Source: a virus | Direction: 5' to 3' (one strand) | Length of the DNA: 50,813 bases | IMG/VR virus record: IMGVR_UViG_3300033149_004350 | Coordinates: 1-50,813 of that record | Shown here: positions 41,973 through 49,278 of the stretch, piece by piece | Position numbering within the stretch: the stretch's first letter is position 1 | Layout: the number at the start of each line of letters is the position of its first letter | The notes under the pieces: model-generated | Database searches by the model: none | What the model saw: only the letters and a program-made list of their open reading frames with translations | Told to the model about the DNA's origin: nothing | Position numbers and translations under genes: made by a program

Positions 41973-42212
41973 GTGAAAAAATATTGTTGTCAAACAAATA
42001 TGTTTGGATTTAGAAAAAAATGTATAAAAGAAAAATGTGTAAAATGGATAACTATGTATGGACCAAATGAAAAAGGAGAAAGAGTTAAAAAAGAAAATTG
42101 TGCCGATGCCTGGAAAGTAATATTAGTTACAGAATTAACTGCTAATGTGATAAATTTAAAAAGATCTATAGATAATTTAAATAATATTGTTGCTGGATTT
42201 ATAAGAAAATAG
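41973..42212 (+). CDS. Cys-rich small protein, 79 aa
   Basis: GTG at 41973 is chosen over TTG 41967, which overlaps the AGGAGGG site. The N-terminal half has five cysteines (KKYCCQTN, KKCIKEKCVKW) and a sixth in KKENCADAW. The C-terminal half is helical (NVINLKRSIDNLNNIVAGF). The cysteines could bind zinc. It sits between two fibre genes, so a fibre assembly role is possible. Unknown family. Confidence 0.65.
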   Translation: MKKYCCQTNMFGFRKKCIKEKCVKWITMYGPNEKGERVKKENCADAWKVILVTELTANVINLKRSIDNLNNIVAGFIRK

Positions 42213-42222
42213 GAGCAAATAA

Positions 42223-44580
42223 ATGGCAAGAATAGTAATAACTGAACGAGATATACAAGATTCTGCAATTATATCATCAAAAATAAAAATAGGTGCAGTT
42301 ATTAGAAATAAAATTGCAGAATTTAGACCTCATCAAAATGATCCAATAGATGATAAAGTTTATGTCGAGGCAGGAAAGATTTTAAGTTCAGATGCTAAAA
42401 AAACTATAACTTTTGGAGGAGGAAGTTCTCCCTCTTTTAATGTAATAACAGGAGGTGGAAATTCAAGAATCGATTTGCTTTGCATAAACGATTCGGGGAA
42501 TCTTGAAATTATTGAAGGAATTGAAGCCGGAGTGCCTACTATTCCAGAATATCCATCTAATAAAAGAGTTATAGCTGAAGTTACAATTGATGAATTAGTA
42601 ACTGTAACAATAACTGATTCTGATATAAATGATGTTAGAGATAGTTCTGGAATTTTAAGATCTAGTTTGCTTGATGTTCAAGAAGATGGAATAGATATAG
42701 TAACAGATCCTTCTGATATAAATTTTAAACATGGATTTGATATAACTAATGCTGGTTCTGGAGTAGCACAAGTTGATGTAGATGAAACAGAATTAAATCT
42801 TTATACAGAAGTTGTAAATGCTAGAGGAACTAAAGCCTCTTTAGATGAAAGATTAGATATTTCTTTAAATGAAGATGGAACTTTAAAAACCTCTTTAAGA
42901 ATAGATATTCAAGAAGATGGAATTGATGTAGTAGTAGATCCTTCTGATCTTAATTTTAGACATGGTTTAGATATAACAGATCTAGGCGGAGGAATAGCTG
43001 GAATCGATATAGACGAAGGAGAATTAAATTCGTCTTTAATTCCAAATACTCCTGCAGGAAATATTTCTTCTACAAATATTCAAGATGCAATAAATGAATT
43101 AGATAATGAAAAAGTAGCTAAAGCAGGAGATACGATATCGGGCAGTTTAACGATTAATACAGATCTTAATATAAAAGGAGATACTATATTAGGAGATGCT
43201 AATACAGATGTTACAAGCATTAGGGGTAAATTAACTTTAACCGATAATTCTGCTACTTATCCATTACAATTAGGTGTAGATACTAATCTTTATAGACAAG
43301 CAGCAGATATATTAAAAACAGATGATGATTTAATTGTTGGAGGTAATATTTCTGGAGATGGTTCAGGCATTACAAACATAGGTAGTTCTAGTTTAAATGA
43401 TGGTTCTGTTATCAGAAGTAAAATAAACATATTAAGGCCTCACGAACAAAATACTCCAGACGATACTGTATATGTAGAATCAGGAAGATTTATAAAATCT
43501 GATGGGACAAGCTCTATTGATTTTGCTGGAGGTAATAGTCCTTCGTTTAACGTAGTAACAGCTAATTCGAGAATAGACTTACTTTGTATAGATGATACAG
43601 GAACGCTTGTTATTATAGAAGGTATTCAAGCCGCAAGTCCTGTTTCTCCTGCGTATCCTATCGACAAACAGGTTATAGCTGAAGTTACAATTGATGAAAC
43701 TAGTGGAGTAGTTATTAATAATTCAGATATCAAGGATGTAAGAATGTTTTTAAATCTTGGAGGAGGATCAGGCAACGGGGGTATATTTAGAAGATATATT
43801 TATGTAGCTAGTGGTGGAGAAACTTTTGTAGATTTACCATTTGCATATACAACTGGTAATAATTCATTACAAGTATTTAGAGGTGATGGACTATTACAAA
43901 AAATAACAGATGATTATACAGAAACGTCATCTACACGTGTTACTTTTACGAGTGCATTAATTGCAAATGAAATAGTTCAATTTTTAGTTATAGTAACTCA
44001 ACCTACAACTAGATATGAACAATCTTTTACTAGTCAAACTAGTGTGACTGTAATTCATAATTTAGGAATAAAACCTTTAATTCAAATTGTAGATAATAGC
44101 AACCAAGTAATAATTCCTAATACAATAACACATGATAGTATAAATCAAGCGACAATTACTTTTTTATCTAGTCAAAGTGGAATTGTTATATGTAATGCGG
44201 GAACTTCGGGAAGAGCAGATTTAGTTAATGAATATAAAGCAGGTGTTGCTTTGAATACTTTTGAAATAGTTTATCAAACTACAACTGCAGATGAAGTAGC
44301 TAAAGCAAATGCTACTAATACTTCAAAAATTCCAGCTATTGGGATAACTATTACATCGGCTAGTATAGGCGAAAAAATAGATATTTTACAAGTTGGGCTT
44401 GTTTCTAATTCTGCTTGGAGTTGGACGCCTGGGGATAAAATTTATGTTAATACAGTTGACGGACAATTAACGAATACTGCTCCGGCTGGTAGTGGTAATG
44501 TTATTCAAAAAATTGGAATAGCAAAAAATGCGACAACTGTTTTATTTAATTTTGGATATGATTATATTGTATTAAGTTAG
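42223..44580 (+). CDS. Tail fibre/adhesin with internal duplication
   Basis: 785 residues; begins MARIVITERDIQDSAIISSK. A domain of about 120 residues is present twice (about 25-145 and 390-520): FRPHQNDPIDDKVYVEAGKI matches LRPHEQNTPDDTVYVESGRF. A 40-residue repeat also occurs (LDVQEDGIDIVTDPSD and IDIQEDGIDVVVDPSD). The end has a sandwich (ERYEQSFT-type, TSQTSVTVIHNLGIKPLIQI). Likely a multidomain fibre with tandem beta-structured repeats; no enzyme motif seen. Confidence 0.75.
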   Translation: MARIVITERDIQDSAIISSKIKIGAVIRNKIAEFRPHQNDPIDDKVYVEAGKILSSDAKKTITFGGGSSPSFNVITGGGNSRIDLLCINDSGNLEIIEGIEAGVPTIPEYPSNKRVIAEVTIDELVTVTITDSDINDVRDSSGILRSSLLDVQEDGIDIVTDPSDINFKHGFDITNAGSGVAQVDVDETELNLYTEVVNARGTKASLDERLDISLNEDGTLKTSLRIDIQEDGIDVVVDPSDLNFRHGLDITDLGGGIAGIDIDEGELNSSLIPNTPAGNISSTNIQDAINELDNEKVAKAGDTISGSLTINTDLNIKGDTILGDANTDVTSIRGKLTLTDNSATYPLQLGVDTNLYRQAADILKTDDDLIVGGNISGDGSGITNIGSSSLNDGSVIRSKINILRPHEQNTPDDTVYVESGRFIKSDGTSSIDFAGGNSPSFNVVTANSRIDLLCIDDTGTLVIIEGIQAASPVSPAYPIDKQVIAEVTIDETSGVVINNSDIKDVRMFLNLGGGSGNGGIFRRYIYVASGGETFVDLPFAYTTGNNSLQVFRGDGLLQKITDDYTETSSTRVTFTSALIANEIVQFLVIVTQPTTRYEQSFTSQTSVTVIHNLGIKPLIQIVDNSNQVIIPNTITHDSINQATITFLSSQSGIVICNAGTSGRADLVNEYKAGVALNTFEIVYQTTTADEVAKANATNTSKIPAIGITITSASIGEKIDILQVGLVSNSAWSWTPGDKIYVNTVDGQLTNTAPAGSGNVIQKIGIAKNATTVLFNFGYDYIVLS

Positions 44581-44590
44581 AGGAGGTAAT

Positions 44591-44638
44591 ATATTAGCAC
44601 ATGTTGTTAATTGGATTGTAATTGGAGTATGGCAATAG
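44591..44638 (+). other. Possible leader peptide without ATG start
   Basis: A strong AGGAGGT (44580-44587) precedes a short frame beginning ATA TTA at 44591 and ending TAG at 44636-44638, reading about LAHVVNWIVIGVWQ. It has no ATG/GTG/TTG at the right spacing. It may be a decayed gene or an unrelated strong site. Low confidence; the site itself is clear. Confidence 0.3.
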
Positions 44639-44647
44639 GAGTTAAAA

Positions 44648-45634
44648 ATGAAAGTAAATGGAAATTTAAATTTAAATCAATTTAATGGATCTCTTGATAT
44701 TTTAAGCTCAGGAATAAATTCTAAGTCTCTTGAATATGTATCGGCAACACAAGTTAAGATTTCAGCTACATCGGGGATGCCAACAAGATTTACTACTTCT
44801 GGTTTATATGGTGGAAAAAATATGGGATATATTTTAGCAGGTTCTAAGAATGAAATATTAGAAAATACTTCAGATGTTACAATGGATATTACTACAGATA
44901 TAGATGATGGCAACGAAATGTCATATAATTGGTATGGAATATATGCTTGTGATAATGGATCAGGTGGATTTAATTTGAAAGCCGTGACATTTATTAAAAT
45001 TAACGACGATATTTCAAACGTAATAAGGACAATGAGACATGATACAGGTTCAATAATAGATTATGGTATGACAACAGATGCTTATGCTGGAGGAAAGATT
45101 GTAATAATAACAGGTTCTAATAGAGGCGAAATAAGAAATATTACGGCAAATAGTAGCTCAGGTGGATATTCTACATTCACTTATGATGGTAGTGCTATGA
45201 ATAATGCAGGTCAAGTTTGGGCTATAATTACTCCAAAATCTTCAATAACGAATTATAGGTATATTGGAAGTATTTATAATGATGCAAGTTCTAATATAAG
45301 GCAATTTAAAAGTAATGGCGGTAAATATTATTTTAGCAAAATTCAAGTTATATCAAATGGAGCACAAACGGGCACTTTTGGATTAATTGATTTATCAACA
45401 GTTCGTTCTCCAATTGTTTGCGAAGTTACAGGCGTAGTAGAATACAATGCAAATGGTAGTTGGGTTGTTGAATTAAGTGTTGATGGAACAATGCAAACTT
45501 ATGCATTTCAGATTAATACAGCCGCGGCGGGGAATATGTCTTTCCCTTGGATGCTAACAAAAGATGGCAATATTTATTACAGAGTCGGTGGAGGAACTAA
45601 TACACAGATTTATATTAGTGGATATAAGGAGTGA
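44648..45634 (+). CDS. Tail fibre/adhesin
   Basis: 328 residues after the GGAG at 44638-44641. A long beta-rich protein: MKVNGNLNLNQFNGSLDILS, then MTTDAYAGGKIVIITGSNRG followed by EIRNITANSSSGGYSTFTYDG, which looks like a diverged copy of the module shared by the sheath and fibre 39104. Ends with a beta sandwich (YYFSKIQVISNGAQTGTFGL). Role: adhesion or receptor binding by context. Confidence 0.7.
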   Translation: MKVNGNLNLNQFNGSLDILSSGINSKSLEYVSATQVKISATSGMPTRFTTSGLYGGKNMGYILAGSKNEILENTSDVTMDITTDIDDGNEMSYNWYGIYACDNGSGGFNLKAVTFIKINDDISNVIRTMRHDTGSIIDYGMTTDAYAGGKIVIITGSNRGEIRNITANSSSGGYSTFTYDGSAMNNAGQVWAIITPKSSITNYRYIGSIYNDASSNIRQFKSNGGKYYFSKIQVISNGAQTGTFGLIDLSTVRSPIVCEVTGVVEYNANGSWVVELSVDGTMQTYAFQINTAAAGNMSFPWMLTKDGNIYYRVGGGTNTQIYISGYKE

Positions 45635-45639
45635 TAAGA

Positions 45640-45930
45640 ATGAATGTAGTAAGGGATAAAAATACAAAAGAAATTATAATGGGAGGATTTGCAGATTTCA
45701 AAGGCCAATTTGATGAAAATAAATACGAGCAAGTAAATATTGACAGCGATATAGCAAACTTTACTTATAAGAAGTTTAACGACAAAGACGAATTAATCGA
45801 TATGGATGAGAATGAAATATCTAATGTGGATATGGCTAAAAAAGAAATGTTGGATAATGCGAAATGGGAAGAATTGAAAGAGATTATTGAAAAAAATAAG
45901 ATTGCTATAAAAACAATATTAGGAATATAA
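45640..45930 (+). CDS. Small fibre-associated protein, 96 aa
   Basis: ATG 45640 with AAGGAG eight bases upstream is preferred; GTG 45631 overlaps the previous gene and is not needed. Begins MNVVRDKNTKEIIMGGFADF, followed by acidic helices (KEMLDNAKWEELKEIIEKNK). Resembles tail fibre assembly or small cap proteins, without a specific family match. Confidence 0.65.
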   Translation: MNVVRDKNTKEIIMGGFADFKGQFDENKYEQVNIDSDIANFTYKKFNDKDELIDMDENEISNVDMAKKEMLDNAKWEELKEIIEKNKIAIKTILGI

Positions 45931-45975
45931 AAATTGATTAAATATGTTAATAATGAAAAAGTAAGGAGATAATTT

Positions 45976-46257
45976 ATGGCAATAAAAAGATACGTATTAG
46001 TAGATAAAATAACTCATAATATTATTTACAATGGTCAAATTTTTGAAATAGACGATACATTACAAGATTCTCCCGAGGGTTTGTTAGGAGGAACTGGACA
46101 AAAAGATTGGTATTGGAGTGAAGTTACAAATTTTGATTCTTCTTATTTTGATGCTGATAATGTTAGATTTATTAAAGTTACTAGAACGCCTCCTGATGGT
46201 GAAAATATAAATGCTGAAGATTTAAATGTAGTCGTAACTAATGGAACTTGGTCTTAA
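45976..46257 (+). CDS. Small beta-rich fibre protein, 93 aa
   Basis: AAGGAG precedes ATG. Strand-rich (RYVLVDKITHNIIYNGQIFE) with an aromatic middle (QKDWYWSEVTNFDSSYFDAD). Followed closely by the carbohydrate-binding fibre gene. Function not recognised. Confidence 0.65.
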   Translation: MAIKRYVLVDKITHNIIYNGQIFEIDDTLQDSPEGLLGGTGQKDWYWSEVTNFDSSYFDADNVRFIKVTRTPPDGENINAEDLNVVVTNGTWS

Positions 46258-46269
46258 AAGGAGATAATT

Positions 46270-47142
46270 ATGGGAACGAAAGTTTATAACAAATTTATAG
46301 ATGAAGAAATTTCAAGGGGAGTTAATCTACTTGATAATGGAGGGTTTGAAATATGGCAAAGAGGAACTTCTTTTAATCAAGGTGATGGACATCCAAGACA
46401 GTCAGATAGATGGACAAAAGAGAAAAATGGAGCTCCTACTTATACAGTCACTCAGGATTCAGCTAACAGAGATACAAATTCATTATATTGCGTAAAATTA
46501 AATATATCTGCGTTGGGAGGATGCACAAGATGGTGGAGTGTTCAAAATATGGAAGATGTAGAATTATATAGAGGAATGACATTATCTTTTTCAGTAAGAG
46601 TTAAAACATCTATAGCAAATGTTGTTCAAATTGGTTTTTGGACAAATACAGGAGGAGATAGTTTTAGTTCACAAAAGCATTCAGGTTCTGGAAATTATGA
46701 AACTATAACATATACATATACTATACCGACGAATGCTACTGGAAGATGGGCCGTAATGATAAATTTAGATGCACCTTCTACTGGAGATTATTATTGGGAC
46801 AATGCAATGTTAGTTGTAGGAGCTGTTCCAGCGGATTATATACCTATAGATGCTTCGCAAGAATTAGCAAGATGTCAAAGATTTTATGAAAAGGGTCATA
46901 CATGTTTAGGTGGTTATCTGAGAGCGGCAGGCAGTGGTAGATATACACGAACAAGAACTCATTTTTCAGTTTCTAAAAGAGTTGTTCCTACAGTAGTTTT
47001 AACCTTGACAAGCGGTTCTAATGTAGATGAATTAGTCGATCATGTTACTATAGATGGTTTTAATGTTATTGGGCAAGTTTCTTCTGGGGGAGACGCTTTT
47101 GCAAATGAAGATTATGATTGGACTGCAGATTCAGAGATGTAA
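46270..47142 (+). CDS. Fibre protein with carbohydrate-binding-like domain
   Basis: 290 residues. Residues about 15-195 match a carbohydrate-binding-type sandwich seen in phage tail proteins: GVNLLDNGGFEIWQRGTSFN, then a W-rich core and the end YYWDNAMLVVGAVPADYIPI. The last 90 residues include RTHFSVSKRVVPTVVLTLTS and form a C-terminal strand domain. It probably binds a surface sugar on the host. It is the last fibre gene before the lysis region. The call is by motif pattern. Confidence 0.8.
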   Translation: MGTKVYNKFIDEEISRGVNLLDNGGFEIWQRGTSFNQGDGHPRQSDRWTKEKNGAPTYTVTQDSANRDTNSLYCVKLNISALGGCTRWWSVQNMEDVELYRGMTLSFSVRVKTSIANVVQIGFWTNTGGDSFSSQKHSGSGNYETITYTYTIPTNATGRWAVMINLDAPSTGDYYWDNAMLVVGAVPADYIPIDASQELARCQRFYEKGHTCLGGYLRAAGSGRYTRTRTHFSVSKRVVPTVVLTLTSGSNVDELVDHVTIDGFNVIGQVSSGGDAFANEDYDWTADSEM

Positions 47143-47157
47143 AGGAAGGTAACGTTT

Positions 47158-47328
47158 ATGACAGAAATAGTAAAAATAATACAATCGGTAGGATTTCCGG
47201 TGGCAGTAGCCATATATTTGTTATGGAAATACGAAAAACGATTAAAAGAATTATCAGATATTATGCAAGAAATGTCTAAAATATTGGCTATTATAAAAGA
47301 ATATGTAAAAAAAGCAAATGGTGATTAA
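47158..47328 (+). CDS. YvrJ-like small membrane protein (holin-like), 56 aa
   Basis: The product begins MTEIVKIIQSVGFPVAVAIY and continues LLWKYEKRLKELSDI. GFPVAVAIYLLWKYEKRL is close to the YvrJ family pattern, with one N-terminal TM and a charged tail. AAGGAAGGTAACGTTT precedes ATG. YvrJ-type peptides occur near phage lysis genes and are thought to act as holin-like proteins. It is the first gene after the fibres, consistent with a lysis-cluster role. Confidence 0.8.
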   Translation: MTEIVKIIQSVGFPVAVAIYLLWKYEKRLKELSDIMQEMSKILAIIKEYVKKANGD

Positions 47329-47332
47329 AATT

Positions 47333-47512
47333 ATGGAAATTGTTATTTCATTACTCATTTTACTTTTGATTCTTGTAATAGCAAATAGAAAAATAAGTCA
47401 TTCAAAAAAGAAAATGGATCATGTTTATAAAGAATTATATGTTCAGACTCAACAATTAAAAAATGTAGTAATAAAAAATAAAGGATTTTTGAATCATAAA
47501 AAAGTAAAATGA
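47333..47512 (+). CDS. Single-TM basic small protein, 59 aa
   Basis: ATG 47333 (GGTGA eight bases before) is preferred; ATG 47318 overlaps the previous gene and lacks a site. An N-terminal TM (MEIVISLLILLLILVIANRK) is followed by a charged helix (KKKMDHVYKELYVQTQQL). This is the layout of an inner-membrane spanin subunit or small holin partner. It overlaps the next gene (ATGA). No family is certain. Confidence 0.6.
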   Translation: MEIVISLLILLLILVIANRKISHSKKKMDHVYKELYVQTQQLKNVVIKNKGFLNHKKVK

Positions 47513-47655
47513 AAGTATATTGTTCTAATTGTAACAAAAAGGTTACAATTATAAAGAAGATAAGTAAATTGCAAAAACAAACTATTTATAGATATGTTTG
47601 TGCAATCTGTGATAAAGTTTTAGATCATAGATTTGAATATGAACAAAGGAGGTAA
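47509..47655 (+). CDS. Zinc-ribbon microprotein, 48 aa
   Basis: ATG 47509 overlaps the previous TGA; the end (EYEQRR, stop at 47653-47655) contains the ribosome binding site of the next gene (AAAGGAGG). Two CxxC pairs, YCSNCNKK and VCAICDKV, form a zinc ribbon. A perfect 9-bp inverted repeat lies in the gene at 47527-47550. Role unknown; placed within the lysis/envelope cluster. Confidence 0.7.
   Translation: MKVYCSNCNKKVTIIKKISKLQKQTIYRYVCAICDKVLDHRFEYEQRR
47527..47550. repeat. Perfect 9-bp inverted repeat
   Basis: AATTGTAAC (47527-47535) and GTTACAATT (47542-47550) are exact reverse complements with a 6-base spacer, in the zinc-ribbon microgene. It could be a protein-binding operator or an mRNA hairpin. 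Confidence 0.6.
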
Positions 47656-47658
47656 AAA

Positions 47659-48522
47659 ATGAAAATTTTAAAATTAGTTTTATTATTTTTATTTTTATTT
47701 GAATTTAATATTTGTGCAATTGAAAAATATCAACCAATAAATCCAGAATTTAAGCTTTTAACTGCAAATATTAGATTAGAAATATATACTAGCGGTGAAG
47801 AAAATTTATTTAAGTATGAATCACCACATGGACATTGGTATATTCCTCAAGGATGGGGACATAAAGAAGAAATAATTATAGATTTAAGACGATTTAAAAT
47901 AGATTTAGGAATTATAAATTATTTTCCATTTTATTTTGCAGCAAATTATCAGACTTGGCCTTATATTCCATATGCAGATAGTTTACAACTTATTGATCAG
48001 GAATTTGGAATGATATTTCCGTTATATTTTAAATCACTAAATTTTAAATTTTCTGTTAAACCTCAAAGCTGGTCAGGCCATCAAATTACTTCTATCGATT
48101 ATGGTTTAATTTATCAATCTAATTTTGCTTTTGAAGATAAACAACATGATTATTACGTTTGGAATTTTTCTTTGTTATATCACCAAAATAGCTATAAATC
48201 GATGGTAAAATATTTAGATGGAGATACTGAGTGGACTGCAAGCAAAGGAATTTTTTTTGATTTTACTATTAATAGTAAGCCAATTGGAGGAGCAATTTAT
48301 GCGGGATATAGATTAGAATATAGATGGAATGATGATCCTACTCAACCACCTCTCGATAGAACATTTATAAAACATTCTTTATTTTTAGGAAGCATTACAA
48401 ATGTTTTTAGGGATTTAAGTTTAACTTATGAAGGAGATTGGGAATGGACCACAAATTATATAAGAATAGTTAGAGCTAAATTATTTTTAACATTAAGAAC
48501 TAATTTAATGAAGGGAGAATAA
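47659..48522 (+). CDS. Exported outer-membrane beta-barrel-like protein
   Basis: 287 residues with a clear signal peptide (MKILKLVLLFLFLFEFNICA, cleavage after ICA likely). The mature part is rich in aromatic and alternating polar/apolar strands (YFPFYFAANYQTWPYIPYAD, then FDFTINSKPIGGAIYAGYRL), as in outer-membrane barrels. AAAGGAGG lies in the previous gene. It may be a Lom-like protein that alters the host surface (superinfection exclusion) or a lysis-cluster envelope protein. The fold is inferred from pattern. Confidence 0.65.
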   Translation: MKILKLVLLFLFLFEFNICAIEKYQPINPEFKLLTANIRLEIYTSGEENLFKYESPHGHWYIPQGWGHKEEIIIDLRRFKIDLGIINYFPFYFAANYQTWPYIPYADSLQLIDQEFGMIFPLYFKSLNFKFSVKPQSWSGHQITSIDYGLIYQSNFAFEDKQHDYYVWNFSLLYHQNSYKSMVKYLDGDTEWTASKGIFFDFTINSKPIGGAIYAGYRLEYRWNDDPTQPPLDRTFIKHSLFLGSITNVFRDLSLTYEGDWEWTTNYIRIVRAKLFLTLRTNLMKGE

Positions 48523-48523
48523 A

Positions 48524-48910
48524 ATGGATATAAAAAATTTAGAGGGCTTAAAAGAAAAACTTTCTACAGAAGATAAGGCCATTAAAAAAGTTTTTGAAAT
48601 AAATGATAAAGAATTAGCACAACAAATTTATAAATTATTTTCGGGAACAAAATTGGCTATTACTAAACTTTTATTTTTAAAGTTTGGAGCCGATTCTTTT
48701 GATTTTAAATATTTAAAAAAAGAAATAAATAGGCTTTTTCATAATCAGTTTATATTTTCTTTTAGAACTTTAGAAAAAATGGGATTTTTAAAAAGATGTG
48801 AATGTCTTGGAAAACTTAAGGATTTTCCATCAGAATGCAAATTATGTGGAGGAGTTGGATATATTAATGCAGTTAAAGGAGAAATAAAAAATGGGAAAGA
48901 AAATTCGTAG
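48524..48910 (+). CDS. Small protein with winged-helix-like and zinc regions
   Basis: 128 residues. Helical part about 20-90 (AQQIYKLFSGTKLAITKLLF, then KKEINRLFHNQFIFSFRTLE) resembles a DNA-binding winged-helix core. A zinc-knuckle type tail has Cys92, Cys94, Cys105 and Cys108 (CEC...CKLCGGVGY). The CxxCGGxG pattern resembles DnaJ-type fingers. It may be a late-gene regulator or an assembly chaperone; the sequence does not decide. It overlaps the next gene by 20 bases. Confidence 0.65.
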   Translation: MDIKNLEGLKEKLSTEDKAIKKVFEINDKELAQQIYKLFSGTKLAITKLLFLKFGADSFDFKYLKKEINRLFHNQFIFSFRTLEKMGFLKRCECLGKLKDFPSECKLCGGVGYINAVKGEIKNGKENS

Positions 48911-49277
48911 AGAGGATATAGAACCTGGAGCAATTAGAAGTTTGGAAATTGGCGACTTGTCAGTTCAAGTGGAAGATTTAAATCAAACTGATTCCGCAAG
49001 TTCTGCTACTGGCGATCATATTAATATAGCATGGAATGATGCTACTTCGATAAAAGATTATATTGATACCGAAATAGCTTCTTGGGCAGTAGAAGATAAA
49101 ACGGGAGAATTGCCGAATCAAATTTATACTTTAGCGCATGATCCTGTTCAAAATTCTTTGTTAGTAATTTTAAATGGTTTAGTTCAATATGATTATTCAA
49201 TTGTTGGGAATCAGGTTACTTTAGGGTTTGTTCCTGATTCTAGTGATATAAGTTTAATTTTTAAATATAGGTGGTAA
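48891..49277 (+). CDS. Small fibre/structural protein with DY module
   Basis: 128 residues; GGAGAAATAAAAA precedes ATG 48891. N-terminal REDIEPGAIRSLEIGDLSVQ resembles the start of fibre 42223 (ERDIQDSAIISSKIKIGA). The end, NQIYTLAHDPVQNSLLVILN then GLVQYDYSIVGNQVT and FKYRW, is the DY-type module also found at 18588, 38772 and 42223. It is a short virion protein placed inside the lysis cluster, which is unusual. Confidence 0.65.
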   Translation: MGKKIRREDIEPGAIRSLEIGDLSVQVEDLNQTDSASSATGDHINIAWNDATSIKDYIDTEIASWAVEDKTGELPNQIYTLAHDPVQNSLLVILNGLVQYDYSIVGNQVTLGFVPDSSDISLIFKYRW

Positions 49278-49278
49278 A

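Noticed and set aside
46301-46495. Second-frame open stretch inside the carbohydrate-binding fibre gene
   Set aside because: Fully inside a well-supported gene in another frame and without a ribosome binding site.
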